Positions 26,755 to 35,611 of a stretch of DNA of 64,000 nucleotides are shown here, in pieces. The translations under genes were made by a program, and so were the position numbers. Position 1 is the stretch's first letter; each line of letters begins with the position of its first letter. Source of the stretch: Leptospira sp. WS60.C2 (GTDB lineage: Bacteria; Spirochaetota; Leptospiria; Leptospirales; Leptospiraceae); NCBI RefSeq assembly GCF_040833955.1, contig NZ_CP162133.1, forward strand, positions 496,001-560,000, given 5' to 3'. Under the pieces are notes generated by a model. It made no database searches and was not told where the DNA came from. It saw nothing but the letters and a program-made list of their open reading frames with translations.

Positions 26755-27873
26755 ATGAATGGCAGAGCAATGAAACAATCCCTTCTTATTCTCATGATGA
26801 GTCTCGTGATGCAGGCACCTATGTTTGCAGAATCAGTCTCCAGTAAATCCTATCAAAAACGGATCGAGCTACTGACTTACCTCCGTGAGCTTGAACCAAT
26901 TGTCAAAAACTTTCGTGGTGAAGATGCGGAAGGAAAACCAACCGAGCTCAATGCTCCAGAGGGAAAAGAAGGCTTCCGTATGAAAAAATACCTCGAAGCC
27001 AAACGAATCTACCAAGAAGGGTTACAATACCATTTTGAAGGAAACTTTCCTTCTGCTTACCAACGTTTTCTCGAATGCCAACTTGGTATTGAAAAAATGA
27101 CGGAAGAACTTTCTCAACTTTATATCCTTCGTGCGGAAGAAATGATGAAAACCGCAATGGAGAGAAAAAATCCAAACAACCCAATGGACAAAGCTCTTCT
27201 TGATATTTCCATAGAGTATGGAAAAGGATCTTATTTTCGCCAAGACGTGATGGATCTTCCTCGTGAAGCACCATACCAAAGACGTATGTATGACCCGAAA
27301 GAAGCTCATTATAGTTACAATAAGTATGACATAGAAAAGAACATGGAGTTGGGTTACAAACACTTGGGACTTGCGAAAGAAGCAAGAGCCAATGCTTTGA
27401 AGGTGGAACGAAATTTAGAAAAACACCAAAAGTTGCAACCAACTCATAGAAAGTATCGTATTGAATTGTATTTTGGAGCAATCAACCTGGCACGTGACTC
27501 TAAAGCCAATGCGATTAATATTTATAAATTAAAATATCCTTATGATAACTATTATCTTCTAAATTCCCAAGCAAAAACAGAGGCATCGAAAGATGAAACT
27601 GGAGCAGTCGTAGAAGGTCAACCAGTCAAAATTGACGGAGTGACTTATGACTTTTCCAAGAACCCATATGTAAAATATGACCATAGACTCCAAGCTATGT
27701 TTGATGTGCGAGTTCCAGAAGATTATCGAGTGGATCATGCGGATGTGAGAGGTCGTGTGTATGATTTGGATTCCAATAATATGGTGTTCATGAAATACGA
27801 CCAAGAACGTAAAAAAGCTCTGAATGTGCCAGCAAAACCAGCACAAGGAAGCACAACCGCTCCGCAACAATAA
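26755..27873 (+). CDS. Conserved exported hypothetical protein, helical
   Basis: This is a 372-residue protein with signal peptide KQSLLILMMSLVMQAPMFAES. ATG 26770 (MKQSLL) is an alternative start five codons in. The mature part is highly charged and helical; the stretch YLEAKRIYQEGLQYHFEGNF followed by PSAYQRFLECQLGIEK resembles a TPR unit. The C-terminal 20 residues are Ala/Pro/Gln-rich and probably disordered. It is followed by a good intrinsic terminator, so it may be a single-gene transcript. No enzyme motif was found. Confidence 0.65.
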   Translation: MNGRAMKQSLLILMMSLVMQAPMFAESVSSKSYQKRIELLTYLRELEPIVKNFRGEDAEGKPTELNAPEGKEGFRMKKYLEAKRIYQEGLQYHFEGNFPSAYQRFLECQLGIEKMTEELSQLYILRAEEMMKTAMERKNPNNPMDKALLDISIEYGKGSYFRQDVMDLPREAPYQRRMYDPKEAHYSYNKYDIEKNMELGYKHLGLAKEARANALKVERNLEKHQKLQPTHRKYRIELYFGAINLARDSKANAINIYKLKYPYDNYYLLNSQAKTEASKDETGAVVEGQPVKIDGVTYDFSKNPYVKYDHRLQAMFDVRVPEDYRVDHADVRGRVYDLDSNNMVFMKYDQERKKALNVPAKPAQGSTTAPQQ

Positions 27874-27906
27874 GAAACACTATCTAACACTGTTTCCGTT
27901 TGCCAT

Positions 27907-27933
27907 AGCCCAAGAATTTTCTTGGGCTTTTTT
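27907..27933 (+). terminator. Rho-independent terminator
   Basis: GCCCAAGA pairs perfectly with TCTTGGGC around an AATT loop, followed by six T. It lies 35 bp after the stop of the exported-protein gene and before the PlsC-like gene. Confidence 0.9.
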
Positions 27934-27970
27934 ATATCCACAGAAACCACTCTTTTGTCTAATTGTTGCT

Positions 27971-28774
27971 ATGGCGAGAATTCCCGTTGTCGACAACCTA
28001 ATTGAAAAAAACTTACACGGACTAAGTGTTCACTACGGACGTTTGGTGATGAAAGTGTATTTACGAATTACACTATTAGTATTTGGAAAAGCATTCCCTT
28101 ATTTGGTTCGTGGTGTATATCATGCGATCACAGGAAATACCGAAAAAAGAATTAAAGAATTTTTGGCTGGGACAAAAATTTGGGCATTGGATGTTCAAAA
28201 TATCACCAAAACAAAAGTATTAGTTCTAAATGAATTCACTGTCCCTGAAAAAGGTCATATGATTTTTCTCAATCATGTGAATGAAATGGATTTTCCTTAC
28301 GATTGTTATGTGATTCGAAAACCGTTTTTGGCAAACCAAGTGATCAAAAAAGCATGGTTTGCCTATTGGTGGATGACCGCAATGGGTTCTCAAGTGTTTG
28401 ATAATTCAAAAGCCATGTCCATCGCCGTGTCTGTGAAAAGCTTAATCGAAGGATTGAAAACTACATCATATATCGTTTATCCTGAAGGTAAAAACACGTA
28501 TAGCGAAGAGATTCATCCCATCAAAAAAGGAATGGTGAAGATTGCCTTCGATCAAAAAATTCCTGTTTTTGTGGCACTTAAATCAGGTATCACAACCTAC
28601 CAAGAGTACCAGAAAGGGAATGTAGTTGGATATCTCGCTCTTGGAATTCATGATCCTAAAGATTTCTCAAATTGGGAAGCATTTCAAGATCACATTTACA
28701 ATTTGATGCATTCCAAAAAACGAGAGTTAGATGAAATGATGGAAATAGAAAGGAAAAAAATACAAACCGTTTAA
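27971..28774 (+). CDS. PlsC-like glycerolipid acyltransferase
   Basis: From ATG 27971 the protein has 267 residues. The acyltransferase HX4D motif is NHVNEMD (His about 102, Asp about 107) and the second block is VYPEGKNTYSEE, matching the usual FPEGTRS motif of PlsC-type enzymes that acylate 1-acyl-glycerol-3-phosphate or other lipid acceptors. The substitution of Thr-Arg-Ser by Lys-Asn-Thr may mean a different acceptor. The open frame extends upstream to 27824 but overlaps the previous gene and the terminator, so ATG 27971 is preferred. It meets the phosphatase gene tail-to-tail with a 4-bp overlap. Confidence 0.75.
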   Translation: MARIPVVDNLIEKNLHGLSVHYGRLVMKVYLRITLLVFGKAFPYLVRGVYHAITGNTEKRIKEFLAGTKIWALDVQNITKTKVLVLNEFTVPEKGHMIFLNHVNEMDFPYDCYVIRKPFLANQVIKKAWFAYWWMTAMGSQVFDNSKAMSIAVSVKSLIEGLKTTSYIVYPEGKNTYSEEIHPIKKGMVKIAFDQKIPVFVALKSGITTYQEYQKGNVVGYLALGIHDPKDFSNWEAFQDHIYNLMHSKKRELDEMMEIERKKIQTV

Positions 28775-29382
28775 GTTTGTATGTTTCGTTCCCATTGTTC
28801 TAAGAATCGGATTTGTTCGTGTGATTCCACAGCACGCTCACTTCGCGATTCTCTCACTGTTTGGATTGCCGATTTGGCATCCATTTTGAATTTCCAAATC
28901 AAATAAGCGCAAGCAACCGTCCCAGACCGGCCAAGTCCTCCCACACAATGGATTAGGATTTTTTGATCTTTAATAAGAATCGAATCCATCCATTCGACTA
29001 TTTCTGTCATTTGTTCTATGCTAGGTACCTTTTGGTCTAGGATAGAAATTTGTTTTTGTATCATGCCCAATTTGGGAATTTCTGTCTTTAGCTCAGTAAC
29101 TCCGTATTGGATGTATTCTTGTTCTGTGATGAGACTCAAGATATGGGAGATTCCTTCTTTTTGGATTGTATGTAAATCTTCTTTTAGAATTCTTCCGCGA
29201 TCTTTCCTTCCCGGCAAAATGGTAAGTCCAATTTTGCGAATCGAAACATTCTTTGAATCTTGAACTGGCTTTAGATAATCAATTCTAAGTTGTTTTGATT
29301 TCTGAATGTAAGATTTGATTTTATCAATGAGTTTTCCACTGGCATATAACGCCCATTTTTTTTTGCCAAAGATTACACTCAT
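28771..29382 (-). CDS. Dual-specificity/tyrosine-type protein phosphatase
   Basis: This cysteine phosphatase has the active-site loop HCVGGLGRSGTVAC, a CX5R signature with the catalytic Cys and the phosphate-binding Arg. ATG 29382 gives about 203 residues; a GTG at 29418 would add 12 more. Both starts lie inside the 3' end of the upstream kinase-like gene (overlap 59-95 bp), so expression is probably linked. A conventional general-acid Asp could not be placed. Substrates may be phosphoproteins or phosphosugars; pairing with a kinase-like gene favours a shared target, which is inference. Confidence 0.75.
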   Translation of the reverse strand: MSVIFGKKKWALYASGKLIDKIKSYIQKSKQLRIDYLKPVQDSKNVSIRKIGLTILPGRKDRGRILKEDLHTIQKEGISHILSLITEQEYIQYGVTELKTEIPKLGMIQKQISILDQKVPSIEQMTEIVEWMDSILIKDQKILIHCVGGLGRSGTVACAYLIWKFKMDAKSAIQTVRESRSERAVESHEQIRFLEQWERNIQT

Positions 29383-31147
29383 CAAAGGAAAGAGTGTGCA
29401 TGGAATAACGGAGAGCACCTACGTGCATTTGGTATGGATCTCTGTCGAGTTTTACAAGCCTTGGATAGTAAGACCTTAGTTTGGCAATCACTCGGTATGC
29501 TTTTCTTAATTTTTCATTCGTGATGTTTATTGGTGGTTCAAAAGGAAGTGGTATTCCTAAATCTTCTTGGTTGTGTAAAAGCTCGGTGAGAATCACTGCT
29601 TCTTTCAACTCTGCTTCTGATTCTATTTTACAAAAGATATACAAAATATCATTCTCTAATTTTAGTAAATCACGAATGATATGGCCTCTGTGTGTATGGA
29701 AAAAATCAATCATCCACACATTATCTTGTGCATCTATAATGATATTCGCTCCATTTAAATCTCCATGGATATATGAAGTGTTATGCGTAATGGCATTGTA
29801 TTCTTTTAGTTCCAGAAGATCTTTTTCATAAAAGAAACATGGGTTTGTTACTTCTTGGCCTGGAAAAATTTCGATCGTTCTATTGGTTTGTGGCCCTCCT
29901 AAAATGGTTTCGATTCTTGTACGAACTGATTTTGCATATTTGGTCTGAAAGTCATAATATTCTAATAAATTGAGTTTTTCGGAAGATGCTGCTTCGAACA
30001 ATCTTCCCAACTGTTCACTAAATACGATGTCTATGATCCGATCAAGACCCGTTCCGTCTGGCATGTTACCATAAATCTTTTGGAAGGTTCTCACATTCCC
30101 GTCTAACATCGCTGCGTATCGATATTTGATGGCACCTCGGTCATTGAGTTCACAAAAGTCAACAATCGAAGGAGCATTGTTACCCAATACTTCCTGAATT
30201 CTTTCAAACGATGTTCGTTCTTTGGCAATCAGATCTCTATTCCCAATTTTCACAACACAAGGGACTTGCGCATGTCCCAGATGATCCACGGATTTAGATT
30301 TTAAAACGACATTCCCTGAAAATCCTCCATCTAATGTTTTAAACTCAACCTCTTTGCAATCTCGAAAAAGATACAATAATATCTGTTTGTCTAAATCAGA
30401 AATAGGATACTTTGGATCCAATTTCAATTTTTCGCTAGAGATCCTGGCATTGGTGGATATTTTTTTGCTCAAATTGGGTTGGTTTCCAGTTAAGAATTCG
30501 GTAAACGCACCAATTGAGGAAAACACTTTCACACCTAATATTTGTTTGAGTTGGTCTAAAGCAATAAAATGCATAGACAATGAGGAACTTGCTGTGAGTG
30601 CAGAACAAACGGCAATTTCGAATTCAGGATATCTAGTTTTTAGATCATAACATAAAAAAGTAACTTTGGCCTCTGTCCATACTCCTGTGATTCCAACTTT
30701 CAATGGTTTCCCTTTGTATGGTAAAAGGATTGTTTCCAAGTCGGTATCAACAAAGTCATTGAGCCCAGATGCATTGACAATCTTTGCACGTTTTGGATCC
30801 GATTCGATCCATTTTTGAAATACAAACTCAGCTCCCTTAGTATCCTTTAGGCAATGGTATCCAAATTGAAGCAAATGGTCTTCTTGTGTTTTGGAATTTG
30901 TATCATGCCAATCGCGTATGTGAATGAGTTTTAATTGGCTAGGATCTGATTCGTAGGCCCAATCCATCAAAGAAAAAATTGGTCCATCTTCAATCATTTC
31001 TCCCAATAGTCGATTCGCTTCTGCGTACCCAACATGCAAAGAATTTGGCAACGGATCGTATTTATCCAAAAGAGAGGTAAAATCATTTTGCAAACATTGA
31101 GTAAATAAAATCGCTGATTCTGAATTCATGACGAAAAGAATTGACAT
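29324..31147 (-). CDS. Degenerate isochorismatase-like domain fused to an aminoglycoside-phosphotransferase-like kinase domain
   Basis: This 607-residue fusion has two parts. Residues about 8-225 follow the cysteine-hydrolase (isochorismatase/nicotinamidase) layout: AILFTQCLQNDF at the N-terminus and GITGVWTEAKVTFLCYDL (about 152-169). The catalytic Asp position reads Gln, and the catalytic Cys position (normally TxxCV) reads TEAKV, so the hydrolase is probably dead. Residues about 250-600 form an APH/choline-kinase-like domain: a glycine loop (GGFSGN), Lys at about 300 in CVVKIG, HGDLNGANII with His 461, Asp 463 and Asn 468, and WMIDFFHTHRG with the metal Asp at 481. All kinase catalytic residues are present. 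The domain resembles the APH-like TCAD9 family of predicted signalling/conflict systems, but this is from memory and unconfirmed. Start 31147 or ATG 31129. The 3' end overlaps the phosphatase gene. Confidence 0.7.
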   Translation of the reverse strand: MSILFVMNSESAILFTQCLQNDFTSLLDKYDPLPNSLHVGYAEANRLLGEMIEDGPIFSLMDWAYESDPSQLKLIHIRDWHDTNSKTQEDHLLQFGYHCLKDTKGAEFVFQKWIESDPKRAKIVNASGLNDFVDTDLETILLPYKGKPLKVGITGVWTEAKVTFLCYDLKTRYPEFEIAVCSALTASSSLSMHFIALDQLKQILGVKVFSSIGAFTEFLTGNQPNLSKKISTNARISSEKLKLDPKYPISDLDKQILLYLFRDCKEVEFKTLDGGFSGNVVLKSKSVDHLGHAQVPCVVKIGNRDLIAKERTSFERIQEVLGNNAPSIVDFCELNDRGAIKYRYAAMLDGNVRTFQKIYGNMPDGTGLDRIIDIVFSEQLGRLFEAASSEKLNLLEYYDFQTKYAKSVRTRIETILGGPQTNRTIEIFPGQEVTNPCFFYEKDLLELKEYNAITHNTSYIHGDLNGANIIIDAQDNVWMIDFFHTHRGHIIRDLLKLENDILYIFCKIESEAELKEAVILTELLHNQEDLGIPLPFEPPINITNEKLRKAYRVIAKLRSYYPRLVKLDRDPYQMHVGALRYSMHTLSFDECNLWQKKMGVICQWKTH

Positions 31148-31193
31148 CCTTCAAAATAAATCGAGAATTTATTTCTTATTTTTAGGAGGATTT

Positions 31194-31508
31194 ATGAAAC
31201 ATTGGCTTTTGGTTTTTCTTTGTGTCGCTTTCTCTACAGGTCTCATGGCGGGAGAAGTTGGATCTGATTGTACGTTTAAAGGAAAAAAGTTAGCAGGGAA
31301 AGTTCAGTTTGTGACGAGTTTTCCAGATTTCAAAGTACAGATTGTGGATAGTTTTCCCGACTTAAAAGTAAAGAAAGTGACAAGTTTTCCCTCTGAATGT
31401 GGGAAGTGGCAAGAGGTAACTTCCTTTCCAGATTTTAAAGTTCAGATCGTAACAAGTTTTCCTGACTTTAAAGTGAAATATGTCGATTCATTTCCTGGTG
31501 TACCGTAA
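31194..31508 (+). CDS. Exported repeat protein with 11-residue SFPDFKVQIVT units
   Basis: From ATG 31194, preceded by AGGAGG at 31184-31189, the protein has 104 residues. MKHWLLVFLCVAFSTGLMAG is a signal peptide. The mature chain is almost entirely repeats of about 11 residues (SFPDFKVQIVT and close variants), roughly six units, interrupted in the middle by SECGKWQEVT. Only two cysteines remain after the signal peptide (CTF and ECG), possibly a disulfide. The alternating hydrophobic pattern suggests stacked beta-strands. The function is unknown. It is divergent from the kinase-like gene by about 46 bp and overlaps the LtaS-like gene tail-to-tail by 21 bp. Confidence 0.75.
   Translation: MKHWLLVFLCVAFSTGLMAGEVGSDCTFKGKKLAGKVQFVTSFPDFKVQIVDSFPDLKVKKVTSFPSECGKWQEVTSFPDFKVQIVTSFPDFKVKYVDSFPGVP
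31299..31499 (+). repeat. Coding tandem repeat, about 33-bp period
   Basis: Degenerate units encoding FPDFKVQ-type peptides, with cores such as TTTTCCAGATTTCAAAGTA, recur at about 33-bp spacing. The units are diverged at synonymous sites, so they are not recent duplications. Confidence 0.8.
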
Positions 31509-33488
31509 ACTTCCTTCCAAAGGATAAACAGCATTACGATTCATTAACTCCAAAGACAAATTGAAAAAGGCTTTGGCTTTTAGAGTTTGTTTGGTACAAT
31601 TTGTACGGTTTGGATTGCAGGCTGGATCTTCGGCATAAGGAGGCACCATTTGAAAGATAAATTGGGTGTCTCCGTCCACACTCTGGTATAAGATTTTTTC
31701 TTCATCGATCCAACCGCACGCACTCCCATACGCAAAATAAGTACTCCCTGATTTCACATTGGGTGCTAGTAGGTTTTTACCAAATCCGGCAAAATACGTT
31801 TCTTTTCCGATGAGACCTAATATAGTTGGCAATACATCTAATTGTGAACCAATTCTTTCATCTAACTTTGGTTTGATAAATTTTGGAGCATATAACAAAA
31901 AGGGAACCATTCTGTCTTCATAATAAGTCAAATAACGATGGTGGGTATGATCTCCAACAAATACGAATAAAGTATCTTCAAAGTATTTTCTCTTTTCTAC
32001 CTTTTTCATAAAATCTTCCAAAGCAGAATCGGAATAATGATAGGTGTTTAAATAATCATAATCAGTGACACTCGCATCATAAATTTCATACTTCTTGTCT
32101 GGAACTTTGTAAGGATAATGTGTGGTCATTGTTAAAATGGTCAAAAGAAATGGTTTCTTTTTTGTTTGGTACAAATCCATTTCTTCCAAAGCTTTAGAAT
32201 ACAGATGTTCGTCATCATATCCCCAGGCTCCAATTTCATATTGACCTGATTTGCGAAAGTCCTCTTTGCCAATCAATGTTTTGAATCCAAAATGTGGTAA
32301 TATTGTCGCTAAACTATCAAACTTCAAATCATCGCCAGTGATAAAACTTGTCTCATAACCTAACTCAGAAAATATGTTTCCGATTCCAGAAAAGTTGCTG
32401 AGAATTTGTGGTGTTCGAATCGCGGTGAGCCCTGGTCGATCTGGAATGCTTGTTAACACAGATAATAAAGCATTACTGGTTCGCCCTCCATTGGCATAAA
32501 ATTTTCGGAAGCTATGTCCTTTTTTCGCCAATTGATTGTAATAAGGCGTAACTTCTTTCTCTAACCACATTCCATCAGAGACTGGCCAAACAAATTTACC
32601 TGTCCAAGATTCCTGGATTACAAGAACTACATTCTTCGGTTTTTTGCCTGGAGTTTCTTGAATCTTTCGTACCAATGGAAACTCTGGATCATTGAGAAAT
32701 TCAGCACCTTCGAATTGGATTTCCTCTTTCACAAGGGAAACCATTTCGCCCTGGTTCATCTTTAGGTGTTTGGGAATGGCTTGGCTTTTGAAATCATTGA
32801 TGGTGGTATAAATTCCATTTAATGCAATTTGGTTGATGAAAGCATCATCGGAGATAATGGCTTCGCTTGCTCGGAGTGGAGATTCTTGAGGACCTCCACG
32901 TAAACCTATAAAAAAAAACAAAATCCATAAGACGGTTTTGCCAATCGAAAATCGAATTGGTTCTTCTAAATTGATTTGGTAACCTATCTTTTGTTTGCGA
33001 AACCAATACCGAATGCCAAAAATATATAGAAAAATGAAAGATATAAAGGAAACGATTTTGAATGGAGCTTCTTCCCAAGCGGAGGAAACAAGAACATCCA
33101 AATCACCTAAAAAAACAATGGCCTCATATCCAATGTGTTTGTTTGCATTTTCAAAATACAATAGGTCTGCAAAAAGATGTAAAATACAAATAGGATATAG
33201 AATGAGCGGTGTCACGATCCATACATTGCGATAAAATTGAAATTTAGATGCATATTCCCAAATCGAAAGAAGGTAAAAAGCAACTAACAAAATAGAGACG
33301 GTTACTAAATCAAATCGAAAACCGATTAAAAATGCTTTTAGAACGAGTAAAAATTGAATGTCCTCTAGGCGGTAGGAGTAAACAAAGAAGAACAATAGAC
33401 GGTGAAAAAATAGAGTCAAAAATCCAAAGCTTACATAAGTGAAAAAAAGACGGTCTGAAAATCTTGGTTTGAAAAACTGTTTCACCAT
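31488..33488 (-). CDS. LtaS-like membrane phosphoglycerol transferase/sulfatase-fold protein
   Basis: This 666-residue protein has about five N-terminal membrane helices (residues 10-200) and a large sulfatase-fold extracytoplasmic domain. Metal and catalytic sites are visible: VIQESW (Glu about 293), GGRTSNALLSVL with the nucleophilic Thr at about 337, and FVGDHTHHR near the C-terminus. LtaS-type enzymes move glycerol phosphate, and related ones move phosphoethanolamine, from phospholipids to envelope glycans. Spirochaetes lack classical lipoteichoic acid, so the acceptor here is open; MdoB/OpgB-like periplasmic glucans or LPS are alternatives. Confidence 0.8.
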   Translation of the reverse strand: MVKQFFKPRFSDRLFFTYVSFGFLTLFFHRLLFFFVYSYRLEDIQFLLVLKAFLIGFRFDLVTVSILLVAFYLLSIWEYASKFQFYRNVWIVTPLILYPICILHLFADLLYFENANKHIGYEAIVFLGDLDVLVSSAWEEAPFKIVSFISFIFLYIFGIRYWFRKQKIGYQINLEEPIRFSIGKTVLWILFFFIGLRGGPQESPLRASEAIISDDAFINQIALNGIYTTINDFKSQAIPKHLKMNQGEMVSLVKEEIQFEGAEFLNDPEFPLVRKIQETPGKKPKNVVLVIQESWTGKFVWPVSDGMWLEKEVTPYYNQLAKKGHSFRKFYANGGRTSNALLSVLTSIPDRPGLTAIRTPQILSNFSGIGNIFSELGYETSFITGDDLKFDSLATILPHFGFKTLIGKEDFRKSGQYEIGAWGYDDEHLYSKALEEMDLYQTKKKPFLLTILTMTTHYPYKVPDKKYEIYDASVTDYDYLNTYHYSDSALEDFMKKVEKRKYFEDTLFVFVGDHTHHRYLTYYEDRMVPFLLYAPKFIKPKLDERIGSQLDVLPTILGLIGKETYFAGFGKNLLAPNVKSGSTYFAYGSACGWIDEEKILYQSVDGDTQFIFQMVPPYAEDPACNPNRTNCTKQTLKAKAFFNLSLELMNRNAVYPLEGSLRYTRK

Positions 33489-33582
33489 AAAAAAAGAATT
33501 TGTGAATGTTGGGCTTGGTCAATTCACTTACGTTCTTTCTGTTGATTTATTTTCGCTATTCTCTAATCCTGAACCTACCTAC

Positions 33583-35025
33583 ATGAAGCCAATCCAGAAA
33601 ATACTGATCGCCAATCGTGGTGAAATTGCAGTACGAGTCATTCGCACTGCCAAAAAAATGGGGATTAAAACTGTTGCAGTTTTTTCAGAGCCAGATTCTC
33701 AAAGTTTGTTCGTTTTAAGTGCCGATGAGGCATATCCATTGGGGGGAACGGATGCTCGTTCTTCCTATTTGAATGTGGACAAAGTGATTGAGGCTTGTTT
33801 GGCCACTGGTGCGGATGCCGTTCACCCAGGTTATGGATTTTTATCAGAAAATACCGATTTTGCTAAGAAATTAGAACAAAATGGAATTCGATTCATTGGA
33901 CCAAAACCACACTCAATCGAAGCAATGGGAGATAAGATCGGCTCACGCATATTAGTTGCTAAGAGTGGAGTGCCCGTTGTCCCAGGGTATGAAGGGGAAT
34001 CCCAAGAAATGTCGGTTTTCAAAAAGGAAGCAGACAAAATCGGATACCCTGTGATGGCTAAAGCCAGTGCTGGTGGTGGTGGGAAAGGGATGCGCCGAAT
34101 CAATTCACCCGAGGACTTGGAAGCTGGAATTTTGTCTGCCAAACGAGAGGCAATGTCTGCCTTTGGTGATGATCGAATTTTATTAGAAAAATACATTGTC
34201 AATCCAAGGCACGTAGAGTTTCAAATCTTTGGAGATACAAAAGGAAACATCATCCACCTTCACGAAAGAGATTGTTCCTTACAAAGAAGACACCAAAAGG
34301 TTGTCGAAGAAACTCCTGCGCCAAATTTCCCTTCCTCCTTAAAATCCAAAATGGCTGAGGCTGCTGTGATGGCAGCGAAAGCCGTACAATATGAAGGTGC
34401 TGGCACCGTAGAATTTATATTAGGTGAATCTGGTGAATTTTATTTTCTCGAGATGAACACTCGTTTGCAAGTGGAACATCCCGTCACCGAAATGACAACT
34501 GGATTAGATTTAGTGGAATGGCAAATTCGAGTCTGCCAGGGAGAACCTCTTCCTCTCCTGCAAACGCCGACGCAAAAAGGCCATGCCATGGAAGTTCGGA
34601 TTTATGCGGAAGATCCTAAAGAAGGCTTTTTGCCTTCTATTGGGAAAATACACCATTTATTTTTCCCAACACGAGAAGACTTACGTATTGATTCTGGAGT
34701 AGTGTCTGGATCGGAGATTACCATGTATTACGATCCAATGATTGCTAAACTCATCGTATGGGGTGAAGACCGCCAAACAGCGATTGAACGACTCATCGAA
34801 TGTTTATCTGAAACCATTGTATTTGGTCCTAAAACCAATTTACAGTTTTTGCAGAAATTGGTTTCCACGGAAGCATTTGCAAAAGGAAATGTTTCCACTC
34901 ATTTCATAGCTGACCAGGAAACGGAGCTTTTGAAAGAGAACACGAAAGAAGAATTGAAATATGCGCTCGCTGGATACTTTTTTTCTTCCAAACAAAACTT
35001 AGATCCTTGGAACGTGGAGAGATAA
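33583..35025 (+). CDS. Biotin carboxylase subunit of an acyl-CoA/acetyl-CoA carboxylase
   Basis: This 480-residue protein begins MKPIQKILIANRGEIAVRVI, the standard biotin carboxylase N-terminus. The ATP-grasp loop is KASAGGGGKGMR, HERDCSLQRRHQKVVEE and EMNTRLQVEHPVTE are catalytic signatures, and the C-terminal YDPMIAKLIVWG matches the family. Beyond the BC domain it carries the short STEAFAKGNVSTHFI segment typical of acyl-CoA carboxylase alpha chains (propionyl- or methylcrotonyl-CoA carboxylase). The upstream open frame to 33439 overlaps the divergent gene and is not used. The biotinyl domain is a separate gene 4 bp downstream. Confidence 0.9.
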   Translation: MKPIQKILIANRGEIAVRVIRTAKKMGIKTVAVFSEPDSQSLFVLSADEAYPLGGTDARSSYLNVDKVIEACLATGADAVHPGYGFLSENTDFAKKLEQNGIRFIGPKPHSIEAMGDKIGSRILVAKSGVPVVPGYEGESQEMSVFKKEADKIGYPVMAKASAGGGGKGMRRINSPEDLEAGILSAKREAMSAFGDDRILLEKYIVNPRHVEFQIFGDTKGNIIHLHERDCSLQRRHQKVVEETPAPNFPSSLKSKMAEAAVMAAKAVQYEGAGTVEFILGESGEFYFLEMNTRLQVEHPVTEMTTGLDLVEWQIRVCQGEPLPLLQTPTQKGHAMEVRIYAEDPKEGFLPSIGKIHHLFFPTREDLRIDSGVVSGSEITMYYDPMIAKLIVWGEDRQTAIERLIECLSETIVFGPKTNLQFLQKLVSTEAFAKGNVSTHFIADQETELLKENTKEELKYALAGYFFSSKQNLDPWNVER

Positions 35026-35029
35026 AGAG

Positions 35030-35539
35030 ATGGATTTTTTATTTGAAACAAAAACAAAACCAGCATCTGTCCATGTTAGTGGGAGTTGGATTCGGGTTCG
35101 TATGGGAAGTCATTATTTCGAAGTCCAAGCCGATTCTCTTGTGGATGGAAGAAAGTCCAGTGAGGAAACTCTTTCCACTATCAAAATGAAAGATGGATCT
35201 CTACTTAAATACTTCAAAATCAAAAATGAAATCTTCTTCCATTGGAAGGGAGAAACATGGAGTGCCAAACTCAGCGAAAGATCCTATGAAATGGCTGGCC
35301 AAACCACTCCTGAAATCAAAAGTCCGATGCCTGGCAAAGTAGTGCAAATCTCTACGAAGGTGGGAAGCGAACATGCTGTAGGGGAGACACTTCTGATCTT
35401 AGAGGCAATGAAAATGGAGAATGCAATCAAAGCTCCTTATCCTTGTCGTGTAGAGGAGATTAGGAAGTTACAGGGAGAGCTCGTCCAGCAAGACGAAGTG
35501 CTCTTAATTTTACACAGAATCGAAGTGGAAAAAACATAA
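35030..35539 (+). CDS. Biotinyl-carrier protein of the acyl-CoA carboxylase
   Basis: This 169-residue protein has a C-terminal biotinyl domain with the EAMKMEN motif (about residues 130-136), whose Lys receives biotin, plus PMPGKVVQI before it. The N-terminal 90 residues form a beta-rich domain like the middle part of fused carboxylase alpha chains. GGAGA lies about 9 bases before ATG 35030. The gene follows the biotin carboxylase gene by 4 bp in another frame, so the usual fused alpha chain is split here. No carboxyltransferase beta subunit is in the window. Confidence 0.9.
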   Translation: MDFLFETKTKPASVHVSGSWIRVRMGSHYFEVQADSLVDGRKSSEETLSTIKMKDGSLLKYFKIKNEIFFHWKGETWSAKLSERSYEMAGQTTPEIKSPMPGKVVQISTKVGSEHAVGETLLILEAMKMENAIKAPYPCRVEEIRKLQGELVQQDEVLLILHRIEVEKT

Positions 35540-35611
35540 ATTTTCGAATCTATTTGACATATTTTGCAAATTTCCCAGAGTAAGGCAGTTTCTTTGGCGA
35601 ATAGGTAGAGA

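Noticed and set aside
26948..27481. 177-codon open frame antisense to the exported protein at 26755
   Set aside because: There is no recognisable domain or ribosome site, and the plus-strand protein has a signal peptide and its own terminator.
27824..27970. Upstream extension of the PlsC-like gene
   Set aside because: It covers the end of the preceding gene and its terminator, and ATG 27971 gives a normal-length family member.
35554..35582. TTGACA as a -35 box for the Omp85-type gene
   Set aside because: The -35 is perfect but no convincing TATAAT-like -10 lies 16-18 bases downstream.
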